From an uncultured Ruminococcus sp. (GTDB lineage Bacteria > Bacillota > Clostridia > Oscillospirales > Acutalibacteraceae): a stretch of DNA of 32,684 nucleotides. The notes below the pieces were generated by a model. The model was given only the letters and a program-made list of their open reading frames with translations. It was not told the DNA's origin and made no database searches. The stretch lies in NCBI GenBank assembly GCA_902761345.1, contig CACWKD010000012.1, positions 1 to 32,684 of the forward strand, written 5' to 3'. Shown here piece by piece: positions 1-7,869 of this stretch. Within the stretch, counting starts at the first letter, position 1. Every line of letters begins with the position of its first letter. The position numbers and the translations under genes are program-made.

Positions 1-23
1 CTTTCATTTTGTGTATAATTCAT
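1..23 (-). CDS. Start of a gene running off the left edge
   Basis: Only seven codons are visible, reading MNYTQNE, so no function can be assigned. The call rests on an ATG at 23-21 preceded by a good ribosome site, GAGGTG at 36-31, with a 7-nt spacer. It also rests on a promoter-like pair about 200 bases upstream on the same strand. The ribosome site lies wholly inside a leader hairpin (28-93), so translation is probably controlled. The gene lies downstream of the YesL-like gene on the same strand, but a terminator at 278-308 separates them. Confidence 0.55.
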
Positions 24-204
24 TTTAGAGCACCTCTTTAGTTTGTTTTACCAACGGTTCGGGTCGGTATTTACATTCTACTATGAGGTGTTCTTTTTTT
101 TTTTTTTTTCATTTTGTTGTTTACAGGAAGCTCCATATAATTATTTTCATAATTTTGTAAAACATTATCCGCAATAAAGATTTTTTATAAAATTTAACTA
201 AGAT
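24..204 (-). promoter_or_regulatory. Structured 5' leader that sequesters a ribosome binding site
   Basis: Read on the minus strand, GAACACCTC (93-85) pairs with GAGGTGCTC (36-28), a 9-bp stem with one G-U pair. It buries the GAGGTG ribosome site of the gene starting at 23. Inside it a second stem, TACCGAC/GTTGGTA, has a CCGAACC loop, with asymmetric purine-rich internal loops between the two stems. A run of 16 A (109-94) lies just 5' of the outer stem. It follows an ATG at 112, so a short frame M-K-K-K-K-K-R-T-P-H-S-R-M-stop is possible, but it has no good ribosome site. I do not recognise the fold as a known riboswitch. On the plus strand the same bases read as a stem followed by 16 T, so a plus-strand terminator is the rival reading. 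Confidence 0.5.
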
Positions 205-210
205 CATCTT

Positions 211-239
211 ATTTTATCATACTTTCGTACAGTTTTCAA
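211..239 (-). promoter_or_regulatory. Sigma-A-type promoter for the gene at the left edge
   Basis: On the minus strand TTGAAA (239-234) and TAAAAT (216-211) are separated by 17 bases, with a TG one base before the -10 (extended -10). Transcription would start near 204, giving a leader of about 180 nt before the ATG at 23. It lies downstream of the terminator at 278-308, so the edge gene is probably transcribed on its own. Confidence 0.6.
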
Positions 240-277
240 GGTTAATATGAAATGTATTACAGAAATGATTTTTCAAA

Positions 278-308
278 TAAAAAGCAGCCAAGTCTTACCT
301 TAGCCGCT
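278..308 (-). terminator. Intrinsic terminator after the YesL-like gene
   Basis: On the minus strand AGCGGCTAAG (308-299) pairs with CTTGGCTGCT (292-283), 10 bp with two G-U pairs and a 6-nt loop. TTTTTAT follows. It starts about 10 bases after the stop of the gene at 318-1244. Confidence 0.75.
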
Positions 309-317
309 AAAAATCAT

Positions 318-1244
318 TTATTCGTCTTCCAACATATCGTTATTAAGCTGCTTTTCTACCTCGCTGCGTTTTAACATTCTGCCGTTGTGGAAAATATATT
401 CGTCATCAGAACCGCTTACTGCGTTTGATATCTCCTCTGCCTCGTTTTTTTCTATAACAGTTCTCGTTTTCTTTTTCTCGTTATCTGTATCTCTTTTCCT
501 CGACGCATCAAGAATATCTATCATACCGTCATATACATAAAATGTAATTATATATTGCAGCGTTGAGGGTACTATCAACAATGAAAACAATCCTATCATC
601 ACCGCAGTGTATATCGGATTGAATACTATTACGGAAAGTGCAAATATCACAGCTGATAATATCAGTAATGCAATCGTTACAAGTATGTTGTTTTTCAGCT
701 CGCCAAACGAAAACAAAGCACAGTTTCTGTATAAGTCTTTCAGCTTTATATCCATAGTCACTGTCATTATATTCAGATAATAGGACGCAAACAGCATAAG
801 CAGAGATATAAGCCCCGTTATCACCAACGGAACCCAAAAAATCACGCTCGATTTTGTTCCGCTGTAATATAAAACAACCGATGAATAACACACAGCAAAC
901 AGCAAATAAAAAACTACTCCGTGAAGTAAAGTTTTTAAGAAGTTTTCCTTTATTCCGCCAAAAAACGCTTTAGATAACGAAAAGCTTTTTCCTGTGTAAA
1001 TATATCTGCAAACCTGAGCCATACCGCCCATTCCGACATTCAGAGGTATTACCGCAGCAGCACTGATAAGTACAGAAAAACCTCCCACGAGTTTATAGGT
1101 CATATAGATATACCCTGCTGCAATTATCGTAAATATTGAAAACATAAGGTTTGACAGGATTATATATTTAAATTTTGAGAAATAAATATTAAAAAAATCC
1201 ACAGTCCTCATAGTTTTCCTGATTCCGCTTTGATTTTCCGCCAC
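318..1244 (-). CDS. YesL/DUF624-like polytopic membrane protein
   Basis: A 308-aa membrane protein with about six hydrophobic segments, roughly residues 27-50, 52-78, 102-129, 133-162 and two between 187 and 240. A hydrophilic, acidic/basic tail covers the last 65 residues (KKKTRTVIEKNEAEE and onward). The N-terminal segment and the pattern of an even membrane core with a charged tail resemble YesL-type (DUF624) proteins, whose role is poorly defined. The gene follows the SpoIIM-like gene by about 30 bases and was probably co-transcribed with it, ending at the hairpin at 278-308. I see no catalytic motif. The family call is by overall look only and could be wrong; an unrelated membrane protein is the alternative. 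Confidence 0.55.
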   Translation of the reverse strand: MAENQSGIRKTMRTVDFFNIYFSKFKYIILSNLMFSIFTIIAAGYIYMTYKLVGGFSVLISAAAVIPLNVGMGGMAQVCRYIYTGKSFSLSKAFFGGIKENFLKTLLHGVVFYLLFAVCYSSVVLYYSGTKSSVIFWVPLVITGLISLLMLFASYYLNIMTVTMDIKLKDLYRNCALFSFGELKNNILVTIALLILSAVIFALSVIVFNPIYTAVMIGLFSLLIVPSTLQYIITFYVYDGMIDILDASRKRDTDNEKKKTRTVIEKNEAEEISNAVSGSDDEYIFHNGRMLKRSEVEKQLNNDMLEDE

Positions 1245-1273
1245 GCTTATACCTCCGAAATTCTTTTATTTTC

Positions 1274-1957
1274 CTAAAAACCAAATAATCCTCCAAGCAG
1301 AAAAAACAGCACCGTATCAGCCAAAGACGCAAATCCTATAAGTATGAGCATATATGATGTATTCAGTATCATTATACCAAGCTTGTTTCGCAGTGTATCG
1401 CCTGTGTACAGATTTTTGCAAAATATTCCTCTGAACACCGAAAAAGAAAAATCCATACAATACTGCGACACATATACAAGCGCAAGCGACGATATAAATG
1501 TTCCTATCAGCATAACGCATATATAATACGCAAGTCCCTTTAATCCGTATGTTACACAAAGATAACCTGATATTATTCCGCAGCATACTCCCCTTGCAAG
1601 CATTACTGTCGGGATAGTAATAATACCGAACGGCGACATTGCCATTAATATCATAGCCGCTGCAAAAACAAATGAAACCGTAAACGAATCGGCAAACACT
1701 CCTATTGCTGTCGAGTTTCTGTTGACTGTAATATGCTCTGTTACAGCCTCTACTGCCCTACTCATAAGTTCGCCGTGCTTTATCCCCGCACAGGATGCGC
1801 CTATTACCATTCCCGAAAGCAGTACAGTAACAAAAAATGCCGCCATTCCGTACTTTCTAAAAAAATATCTAAGTAACGCTGCGGCTCTTCTGTATCTGTT
1901 TCTTTGAAAATCACCGCTCTGTTCGGCAGGTCTTACCGCCAATACTATACTTTTCAT
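1274..1957 (-). CDS. Stage II sporulation protein M-like membrane protein
   Basis: A 227-aa membrane protein. After a basic N-terminus (QRNRYRRAAALLRYFFRKYG) come five or six hydrophobic segments from residue 38 to the C-terminal FFLLGGLFGF. The central stretch MSPFGIITIPTVMLARG, in which a glycine-rich helix leads into ARG, resembles the SpoIIM (DUF95) fold. SpoIIM works with SpoIID and SpoIIP in peptidoglycan remodelling during engulfment, but many non-sporulating bacteria carry SpoIIM-like proteins of other roles. No spoIID or spoIIP is nearby, so a sporulation role is not shown. The ATG at 1957 has GGAGG 8 bases upstream. It lies 75 bases after proC and just before the YesL-like gene, consistent with one transcript. 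Confidence 0.6.
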   Translation of the reverse strand: MKSIVLAVRPAEQSGDFQRNRYRRAAALLRYFFRKYGMAAFFVTVLLSGMVIGASCAGIKHGELMSRAVEAVTEHITVNRNSTAIGVFADSFTVSFVFAAAMILMAMSPFGIITIPTVMLARGVCCGIISGYLCVTYGLKGLAYYICVMLIGTFISSLALVYVSQYCMDFSFSVFRGIFCKNLYTGDTLRNKLGIMILNTSYMLILIGFASLADTVLFFLLGGLFGF

Positions 1958-2032
1958 AAAAACGTCCTCCGTCTGTTAATCTCACCACATTGTATGTTTT
2001 GAGATAACTTTTTATACACAGAGGACTTTATA

Positions 2033-2830
2033 TTATTTAGATAACTCGTTTGCTCTGTTTGTGCAGGCGTCCATAGCCTCTATTACTGCATTGTAGAAAT
2101 CTTTCTCCTCAAGCTTTTCAAGCGCTTTAAGAGTTGTGCCGCCGGGAGAAGATACCTTTTTGATGAGTACCTCGGCAGTATCGCCTGAGTGTTCGAGCAT
2201 TTCGGCGCTGCCTTTTAAAGTTGCACATACAAGCCTTAGCGCCTTATCCTCATCTATACCCTGCTGTTTTGCATAATCTATCATTGCCTTTGCGAAAAGG
2301 TAAACATAAGCCGGACTGCTGCCGTTTACTGCTATTACACTGTTCATCTGTGTTTCGTCAAGTATCTCGGCAACTCCGCCGTTCGCAAACATCTTATATA
2401 CATACCCAAAATCTTCATCGCTTATATTTCGTCTGCTGAGCGCCGACGCACCTACGCCAAGCAGAAGTGGAGTATTCGGCATAACTCTTACCATAGGGCA
2501 GTCACACTCTATCGTCTTTGCAATATAATCTGTGGATATTCCTGCGGCAATAGTTACTATAACCTTTTCTTTTGTTACTGCCTTTTTTACTTCTGCAAGC
2601 ACCTCGGCGTAATTCTGCGGCTTTACTGCAAGCACTATTATGTCACTTGCTCCTGTTACTTCAACAACCGAACCCGAAGTCTGTACGCCCTTATCTTTCA
2701 TAATATCGAGCTTTTCGGAAATTACGTCAAAGACAGTAATGTTTTTTGCGTTGTCGGGATCATTTCTGATAAGACCGTCTATTATAGCAGTAGCCATATT
2801 GCCCGCACCGATAAACCCTATTTTCTTCAT
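2033..2830 (-). CDS. proC: Pyrroline-5-carboxylate reductase
   Basis: Catalyses the last step of proline synthesis, reducing 1-pyrroline-5-carboxylate with NAD(P)H in the cytoplasm. The N-terminal Rossmann motif GFIGAGNMATAIIDGL is intact. The mid-protein VRVMPNTPLLLGVGASAL and the C-terminal SSPGGTT signature of ProC are also present. I start it at the ATG at 2830 (265 aa, normal for the family), which has AAGGTG 8 bases upstream. An in-frame GTG at 2839 would start inside that ribosome site. The upstream gene's stop (2836-2838) sits within the same ribosome site, so translation of the two is probably coupled. No proA or proB is in the window. Confidence 0.93.
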   Translation of the reverse strand: MKKIGFIGAGNMATAIIDGLIRNDPDNAKNITVFDVISEKLDIMKDKGVQTSGSVVEVTGASDIIVLAVKPQNYAEVLAEVKKAVTKEKVIVTIAAGISTDYIAKTIECDCPMVRVMPNTPLLLGVGASALSRRNISDEDFGYVYKMFANGGVAEILDETQMNSVIAVNGSSPAYVYLFAKAMIDYAKQQGIDEDKALRLVCATLKGSAEMLEHSGDTAEVLIKKVSSPGGTTLKALEKLEEKDFYNAVIEAMDACTNRANELSK

Positions 2831-2835
2831 ATAAG

Positions 2836-3369
2836 TCACCTTTTCATCTTTTGTATATATTTCTTAAACTTTATTTTATACAGTTTTTTCATTACATCTA
2901 AAGTGTAATCATAAATGACAAAAAGTATATTCGCCATTATCAAAATTACCCACGGCAAATACATATCTCCTATCATAAAGCTGTCCCGCGGAACTGCAAG
3001 AAGATAAATACTTGTAAAATACGACACCAAACAAGCCGCATTAAACACGAGCATTTTGATTACCCATGAAAAAACCGTTTTGCACTTTTTCAGCAAAAAC
3101 TCCTTTAAAACAGGATAATACCCGAAAAACACAACGTAGAGTATTACAGACTCCTTATCGGGTACAAGTACGGCAGATAGAATACAAACGGCTGTATATG
3201 CGCATAAAGCGTACTTTCCGTCTATCTCCTCTGCTATAATCGCCGTACACAGTCCCGTAAGCATTACGCAGGAATAAGCCGCAACAGGCAGCACAGCCGT
3301 TATCAGCATTATAACTACCGCCACCGCTGTAATCACCGAGCATAATGCTATGGGGAAGCTGTTTTTCAT
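2836..3369 (-). CDS. Small polytopic membrane protein of unknown function
   Basis: A 177-aa protein with about five hydrophobic segments (roughly residues 5-30, 33-50, 53-85, 100-125 and 133-155) and a strongly basic tail ending KKLYKIKFKKYIQKMKR. I do not recognise a family. It sits between the trpB2-like gene (its stop is 19 bases upstream of this start) and proC, whose ribosome site overlaps its stop codon, so all three are likely on one transcript. Nothing in it suggests an enzyme. Confidence 0.7.
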   Translation of the reverse strand: MKNSFPIALCSVITAVAVVIMLITAVLPVAAYSCVMLTGLCTAIIAEEIDGKYALCAYTAVCILSAVLVPDKESVILYVVFFGYYPVLKEFLLKKCKTVFSWVIKMLVFNAACLVSYFTSIYLLAVPRDSFMIGDMYLPWVILIMANILFVIYDYTLDVMKKLYKIKFKKYIQKMKR

Positions 3370-3387
3370 TTTATATCACCTGTTATA

Positions 3388-4758
3388 TTAATCTACTTTC
3401 GGCAGACTGTCAAAACTCTTCTGAAGTTCCTCGTCTGTCGGGATATAATCAGTCATAACACCGTCATTATACTTCTGATATGCAACCATATCAAAATATC
3501 CCGTTCCCGTAAGACCGAAGAGAATTGTCTTTTCCTCGCCTGTTTCCTTGCATTTGAGCGCCTCGTCGATAGCTGCGCGAATAGCATGGCTGCTTTCGGG
3601 CGCAGGGAGTATTCCCTCTACTCTTGCAAACTGCTGAGCGGCTTCAAATACAGCTGTCTGCTCAACAGATACTGCTCTCATATATCCGTCATGGTAAAGC
3701 TGAGAAAGAATTGAACTCATTCCGTGGAACCTCAGACCGCCTGCATGGTTTGCGGACGGAATAAAGCCGCTGCCTAAAGTGTACATCTTAGCAAGAGGGC
3801 AAACCATTCCCGTATCACAGAAATCATAAGCAAATTTACCTCTTGTAAAGCTCGGGCATGACGCAGGCTCTACCGCTACAATATCGTAATCTTTTTCACC
3901 TCTGAGTTTCTCTCCCATAAACGGCGAGATAAGTCCGCCTAAGTTCGAGCCGCCGCCTGCACAGCCTATAATTATATCGGGAGTTATATTATACTTGTCA
4001 AGAGCAGCTTTTGCCTCAAGACCGATAACAGACTGGTGCAAAAGTACTTGATTAAGCACGCTTCCCAAAACATAGCGGTAACCCTCGTTTTCAGTCGCAA
4101 CCTCTACCGCCTCGGAAATCGCACAGCCAAGACTGCCTGTTGTGCCGGGATATTTCTCCAGTATCTGACGGCCTACCTTTGTTGTATCTGACGGAGAGGG
4201 GGTTACAGACGCACCGTAGGTTCTCATAACTTCTCTTCTGAACGGTTTTTGCTCATAAGATACTTTTACCATATATACCTTGCAGTCAAGGTCAAAGTAA
4301 GAGCAAGCCATTGAAAGCGCTGTTCCCCACTGACCTGCGCCTGTTTCGGTAGTTACACCCTTTAAGCCCTGCTTTTTTGCATAGTATGCCTGCGCAATAG
4401 CAGAATTAAGCTTATGACTGCCGCTTGTGTTGTTGCCTTCAAACTTGTAGTAGATCTTTGCGGGAGTCTGGAGCTTCTCTTCAAGACAGTATGCGCGAAC
4501 GAGAGGCGAGGGACGATACATCTTGTAAAAATTGTATATCTCCTCGGGAATATCAAAATATGCCGTATTATCGTCAAGCTCCTGCTTAACAAGCTCGTCA
4601 CAGAAAACAGGACGCAGCTCCTCAAAAGTCATCGGCTTATGTGTGCCGGGATTTAAAAGCGGCGCAGGCTTATTCTTCATATCTGCACGGACGTTATACC
4701 ACTGCTTCGGTATCTCGTCCTCCTTTAGATATATTTTATACGGGATTTTTTTCTCCAT
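3388..4758 (-). CDS. trpB: TrpB2-type tryptophan synthase beta-like PLP enzyme
   Basis: A PLP-dependent fold-type II enzyme of 456 aa, longer than the roughly 400-aa TrpB1 that pairs with TrpA. The PLP lysine is in NNTSGSHKLNSA, the substrate loop in ETGAGQWGTALS, and the phosphate-binding glycines in CAGGGSNLGG. These and the N-terminal extension (IPYKIYLKEDEIPKQWYN) fit the TrpB2 group, which condenses indole with serine, or acts on phosphoserine, without TrpA. The start is the ATG at 4758, with AGGAGG in its leader; the longer reading frame upstream has no ribosome site. No trpA or other trp genes are in the window, so it probably salvages indole. It is first in its operon, behind a consensus promoter. 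Confidence 0.88.
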   Translation of the reverse strand: MEKKIPYKIYLKEDEIPKQWYNVRADMKNKPAPLLNPGTHKPMTFEELRPVFCDELVKQELDDNTAYFDIPEEIYNFYKMYRPSPLVRAYCLEEKLQTPAKIYYKFEGNNTSGSHKLNSAIAQAYYAKKQGLKGVTTETGAGQWGTALSMACSYFDLDCKVYMVKVSYEQKPFRREVMRTYGASVTPSPSDTTKVGRQILEKYPGTTGSLGCAISEAVEVATENEGYRYVLGSVLNQVLLHQSVIGLEAKAALDKYNITPDIIIGCAGGGSNLGGLISPFMGEKLRGEKDYDIVAVEPASCPSFTRGKFAYDFCDTGMVCPLAKMYTLGSGFIPSANHAGGLRFHGMSSILSQLYHDGYMRAVSVEQTAVFEAAQQFARVEGILPAPESSHAIRAAIDEALKCKETGEEKTILFGLTGTGYFDMVAYQKYNDGVMTDYIPTDEELQKSFDSLPKVD

Positions 4759-4842
4759 AACAATCAACCTCCTATGTGTAATCATATAAATGTAACAGCA
4801 GCAAAAGCATAACAAATAAAAACAATTCGCCGCTAATAATTT

Positions 4843-4871
4843 ATTATATACATTTTTCAGTAATCAGTCAA
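4843..4871 (-). promoter_or_regulatory. Sigma-A promoter of the trpB2-proC run
   Basis: On the minus strand TTGACT (4871-4866) and TATAAT (4848-4843) are 17 bases apart. The predicted start, near 4836, leaves a leader of about 80 nt with no room for a T-box. Confidence 0.8.
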
Positions 4872-4984
4872 TGAAAACAGTAAATTTTGTAGACTTGCAC
4901 AATTTAAATCACTAAAATTTAGTACAAATAAAGAGCAGTATATGTTGGATTTGTTTTTTTTGCTAATCTGTATTCATAATTGCA

Positions 4985-5023
4985 AAAAGAAACAGCACGG
5001 AATAATAACTAACTCGTGCTGTT
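4985..5023 (-). terminator. Terminator after the zinc-ribbon gene
   Basis: AACAGCACG (4991-4999) and CGTGCTGTT (5015-5023) form a 9-bp stem. On the minus strand it is followed by TCTTTTTG. On the plus strand TTTTTATT follows, so it could stop both directions. It ends the transcript of the gene at 5041-6579. Confidence 0.75.
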
Positions 5024-5040
5024 TTTATTATTTAATTTGA

Positions 5041-6579
5041 TCAATCAAGTTTATGCAGTTCCGTCCAGCCGTAAGGTACGTCTGCCGCTGCCGACGCTCC
5101 CACTATCTGTGACGGGTCGTTAGTATTCTGGAAAACTCTGTCTGCCGTTACAGGCGCTTCGATATTTACGCCGTCTGTTCGTGTATATGTGTTTACACCC
5201 ATTATCATTTCGTGATTTCTTCTTACACTCCTGTCAAACCTTGCATTGTCACTTGCTATCCTTTGCTGCATAATACTATCGCGAGTATCATTTAATGAAC
5301 ATATAGCAGCCTGACTTCTTTCAAAGCTTGCCTGTTGATTTCTGAGCATATTCTGGTTTGCGTTAAATATTGCCTGCTGAGTTTGCATATTCTGTGAAAT
5401 TATCGCACACTGTACCTGCTCAATACGCGCATTAAGGCTGTCGCTTATTCTTACGGTATTTACAAAGCGGAAAAAGTCCTCTATCTCCTGCTCTGTCGGC
5501 ATTGTTGGTGACAGAAAACCCGAATAAGATATTATCTGCCATTCTGCTACTGCCGTTGAAAGTCCGTCTGCACGATGTCTGCCAAAAGGTGTATTTGGGT
5601 CTGTATCGATCTGTACATTTGTATTCATCTGCTGAGGCTGCTGAAAATTCGGAAAATATCCGCCGCCATATCCTCTGTTTACCATACCCATTATATTATT
5701 CAGAAGCTGCTGGTTTCTTGCCTGCATTTGGTTGCTCATAGGGCTGTATGTGCCGTACTCGGAACCCATTATCAGCGTATATAACAGCGCATACCTCTTT
5801 TCGCCGTTCACATCTGCTTCGTACAGTCTGCCGCCCTCTCCTGCGTACAAAGACTGTACCACAAACTGCATCATATCTCCGTGAGATAGTTTCTCCAACT
5901 GCTCACGCTTGCTTCTTAATCTGTTTCTGAGATTTTCTTCCTCGGCTCGGCTTATCGGAAATGTTCTGATTAGCCTTATTTTGTCCGTCTTTAACAGAGC
6001 AACAGCATTTGTATCAAGATATTCTTCAAACTCACGGAAACGGTTTTCCTCGGTCATATTCGATTTAGACACACTGTAAGGCTGAATGATCCTTTTGAAC
6101 ATCTCTTTACCGCTGTCATTTTTAGCATAAGCCCAAACAATTACCGGGAAATCAGCGTTGCCTGACTTTCCGTCTACTTTTACAGAAGTCTTATACCCGT
6201 TCGGTACCCAACCGTCGCAGCAGTGTGTATTTGCACTGTCCATAAACTTTGCGTTACTCTCTGCTTGCGGGTAAATACACTGTGTAACTGTTTTTGTTTC
6301 TTTCTTCTCCGGAGCATTCTTATTTTCAGCCGCTGTTTCTTTCGGCACTTCCTTCGGCTCTTCTTTCTGTACCTCTCTCCTGTTCCTTTGCGGTCTTGGC
6401 GGCAGTTTCATCTTAATAGGCGTATGTTCATCGGTTACAGTATGATTTTCTACTGTTTCTTTTGTTTCAAGAGTTACTTTTTCCGCGCAGAACGGACAAT
6501 ACTTTATCTGCTTGTCGTTTTCCGTTTCAAGGCGTATCCTGCTTTGACAGCTTTTACACATAATATCAAAAGATGACAT
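5041..6579 (-). CDS. Zinc-ribbon protein of unknown function
   Basis: A 512-aa soluble protein. Residues 8-31 hold a zinc ribbon (CKSC, then CPFC 16 residues later). Residues about 55-105 are a charged, proline-rich linker, and the rest is a large unknown region. Part of it is rich in Q, N, M and G (GYGGGYFPNFQQPQQMNTN), and a later stretch is Q/N-rich and probably helical (SQNMQTQQAIFNANQNMLRNQ). There is no signal peptide or membrane segment. The ATG at 6579 has AGGAGGTG five bases upstream, favouring it over an in-frame start at 6600. It follows the 76-aa gene by 24 bases. The function is unknown; the domain order suggests a scaffold or sensor, but that is a guess. Confidence 0.75.
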   Translation of the reverse strand: MSSFDIMCKSCQSRIRLETENDKQIKYCPFCAEKVTLETKETVENHTVTDEHTPIKMKLPPRPQRNRREVQKEEPKEVPKETAAENKNAPEKKETKTVTQCIYPQAESNAKFMDSANTHCCDGWVPNGYKTSVKVDGKSGNADFPVIVWAYAKNDSGKEMFKRIIQPYSVSKSNMTEENRFREFEEYLDTNAVALLKTDKIRLIRTFPISRAEEENLRNRLRSKREQLEKLSHGDMMQFVVQSLYAGEGGRLYEADVNGEKRYALLYTLIMGSEYGTYSPMSNQMQARNQQLLNNIMGMVNRGYGGGYFPNFQQPQQMNTNVQIDTDPNTPFGRHRADGLSTAVAEWQIISYSGFLSPTMPTEQEIEDFFRFVNTVRISDSLNARIEQVQCAIISQNMQTQQAIFNANQNMLRNQQASFERSQAAICSLNDTRDSIMQQRIASDNARFDRSVRRNHEMIMGVNTYTRTDGVNIEAPVTADRVFQNTNDPSQIVGASAAADVPYGWTELHKLD

Positions 6580-6603
6580 TTTAGCACCTCCTAAACTCAA
6601 CTG

Positions 6604-6834
6604 TTAGTTGAGAAATCTCCAAACTATGTATGGGTATTTTTTACCTGCGTCTTTGATATAACTCTCAATCAAAACAACAGACTCTTCTGTGAGATTTTCT
6701 CCGTCATGGTAATAACCGTACGAATCATAGTCATAAGGACTTATGTCGCCGTCTGCGAGCAGTTCGAGAAACTCGTCTATTGTAAAAACGTGCATAAGTA
6801 TATTCTCGTCCTGCACCTGTTTCAATGATTTCAT
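6604..6834 (-). CDS. Small acidic protein of unknown function
   Basis: A 76-aa acidic protein rich in aspartate and tyrosine (SPYDYDSYGYYHDGEN), with no signal peptide or membrane segment. It starts at an ATG with AGAGGTG upstream. It lies 17 bases after the lipoprotein gene and 24 bases before the zinc-ribbon gene, so it is the middle member of a three-gene unit. I do not recognise a family. Confidence 0.7.
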   Translation of the reverse strand: MKSLKQVQDENILMHVFTIDEFLELLADGDISPYDYDSYGYYHDGENLTEESVVLIESYIKDAGKKYPYIVWRFLN

Positions 6835-6851
6835 ATTTACACCTCTTATTA

Positions 6852-7667
6852 TCAGCTCAAAGTATATGAACCTGTCATTATACTTCCTGTTGAACCTCCT
6901 GCAAGAGTTGTTTCATCTCGCTCAACGTCCATTATTACATGGTCGCCCTCAAAGGTAAATATAAAACTCTTGAACTCAAATGAAATATCGTAACCATTGC
7001 CGTCTGTTACATCAAACACAATCAGTCTGTTCTGAGGATATGCCGCAGTATCAAGATTTATTGTATAAATATCCTCGACATAATCGGGCGAACCATACTG
7101 AAAAAAGCAATGGAGCTTAAAGCCGTCTTTTGTATCGAGGTAATATTTTATCTGTCCGTCATCAAGATAATACGCCATTCCGTCAAACGGTGCATACGGT
7201 GTTTCGTTATCTTCATCAGGCTCGGACGCAGGTTCTTCCGAGGGATAATCTTCCTGTGAAGAAGTTTCCTCACTTGATGTAGTTTCTTCTTTCGATGAAG
7301 TTTCTTCCTTTGACGAAGTTTCCTCCTTTGATGAATTTTCTTCTTTTGATGAAGTTTCTTCCTTTGATGATGTTTCCTTTTTTGATGAAGGTTTCTCCTT
7401 CGGAGGAGTTTTCTTCTTAGGTTTACTTTCATTCTCAGACGAGCTTTCATCGGCAGGAGAACTATTTTCATCAGATGAAGTACCGGGCAAGGATAAACTA
7501 TCCTTTATGTCATCGGGAATAGAACCTACCAAACTGCTTTGAGTTTGAGCAGGAGCAGAATCATCTGCATTTTTCGCAGGAGATGAACTTTCCGATACGT
7601 TCGCACTGCAGCCGCACAGCATAGCTGCTGTCAAAAGGGATACTATTATAACATTCTTTGCTTTCAT
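6852..7667 (-). CDS. Lipoprotein with an SSKEET-repeat stalk
   Basis: A 271-aa protein. Residues 1-20 form a lipoprotein signal peptide with lipobox LCGC (lipidated Cys at 20), so it should be anchored on the outer face of the membrane. Residues about 23-75 are Ser/Pro/Asp-rich. Residues about 84-140 are low-complexity KPKKK followed by some eight copies of SSKEET and variants, a charged spacer that could cross the cell wall. The last 115 residues form a compact domain that I do not recognise (PFDGMAYYLDDGQIKYYLD to the end). The start has GAGGAGG upstream. It is first in the unit with the 76-aa and zinc-ribbon genes. The repeat DNA (about 7255-7420) is a tandem array open to length change. 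Confidence 0.8.
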   Translation of the reverse strand: MKAKNVIIVSLLTAAMLCGCSANVSESSSPAKNADDSAPAQTQSSLVGSIPDDIKDSLSLPGTSSDENSSPADESSSENESKPKKKTPPKEKPSSKKETSSKEETSSKEENSSKEETSSKEETSSKEETTSSEETSSQEDYPSEEPASEPDEDNETPYAPFDGMAYYLDDGQIKYYLDTKDGFKLHCFFQYGSPDYVEDIYTINLDTAAYPQNRLIVFDVTDGNGYDISFEFKSFIFTFEGDHVIMDVERDETTLAGGSTGSIMTGSYTLS

Positions 7668-7698
7668 GGTGTTCCTCCTCGTATTTTATTTTTAATTA

Positions 7699-7727
7699 AT
7701 TATAGCAGATAACAGAATTTTTTTCAA
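7699..7727 (-). promoter_or_regulatory. Sigma-A promoter of the lipoprotein unit
   Basis: On the minus strand TTGAAA (7727-7722) and TATAAT (7704-7699) are 17 bases apart, with TG in the extended -10 position. It lies just upstream of the lipoprotein start at 7667. Confidence 0.8.
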
Positions 7728-7748
7728 CAGACTTATTGTTATTTTCAA

Positions 7749-7781
7749 TAAAAAAACTCTCTGTCGTTAATGACAAAGAGT
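7749..7781 (-). terminator. Minus-strand hairpin with U-tract
   Basis: The 5-bp plus 4-bp stem with a 6-nt loop is followed on the minus strand by seven T. No protein gene ends upstream of it on that strand, which is why I link it to the candidate small RNA. Confidence 0.6.
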
Positions 7782-7840
7782 AAATTTAACTGTTACTTGA
7801 AATTTCCAATACCAACAATCTTAAAGCAGCACGATCTATT
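7749..7840 (-). ncRNA. Candidate small RNA of about 90 nt
   Basis: On the minus strand a promoter-like pair, TTGACT (7875-7870), 17 bases, TATAAA (7852-7847), has an extended -10 TG. It would start RNA near 7840. A hairpin (7781-7756) with stems ACTCT/AGAGT and TGTC/GACA and one mismatch is followed by seven T (7756-7750) and would end it. No start codon in between opens a reading frame of note (the first ATG gives Met-Gln-Glu-stop). The RNA lies between the divergent lipoprotein and 99-aa genes. It matches no RNA family I know. Confidence 0.45.
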
Positions 7841-7869
7841 CTTGCATTTATAACAAAATTCATTTATTC

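Noticed and set aside
14-109. Plus-strand small RNA, with TATAAT at 14-19 and a stem plus 16 T ending at 109
   Set aside because: The stem encloses a long loop and the start would fall inside the edge gene's own start region. The SD-hiding leader on the minus strand explains the stem better, though the plus reading is not excluded.
24-204. THF-type or preQ1 riboswitch in the left-edge leader
   Set aside because: Short similarities (AGTAGA) are not backed by the other conserved parts of those classes.
529-891. Plus-strand frame opposite the YesL-like gene, and similar opposite-strand frames throughout
   Set aside because: No ribosome sites and no recognisable products; shadows of the coding strand.
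1964-2026. GTCCTC/GAGGAC pairing that could hide the SpoIIM-like ribosome site
   Set aside because: Only six paired bases across a loop of about 50 nt; easily chance.
7148-7471. Basic, lysine/arginine-rich minus-strand frame inside the lipoprotein gene
   Set aside because: It is an out-of-frame shadow of the repetitive SSKEET coding; the lipoprotein frame has the signal peptide and start.
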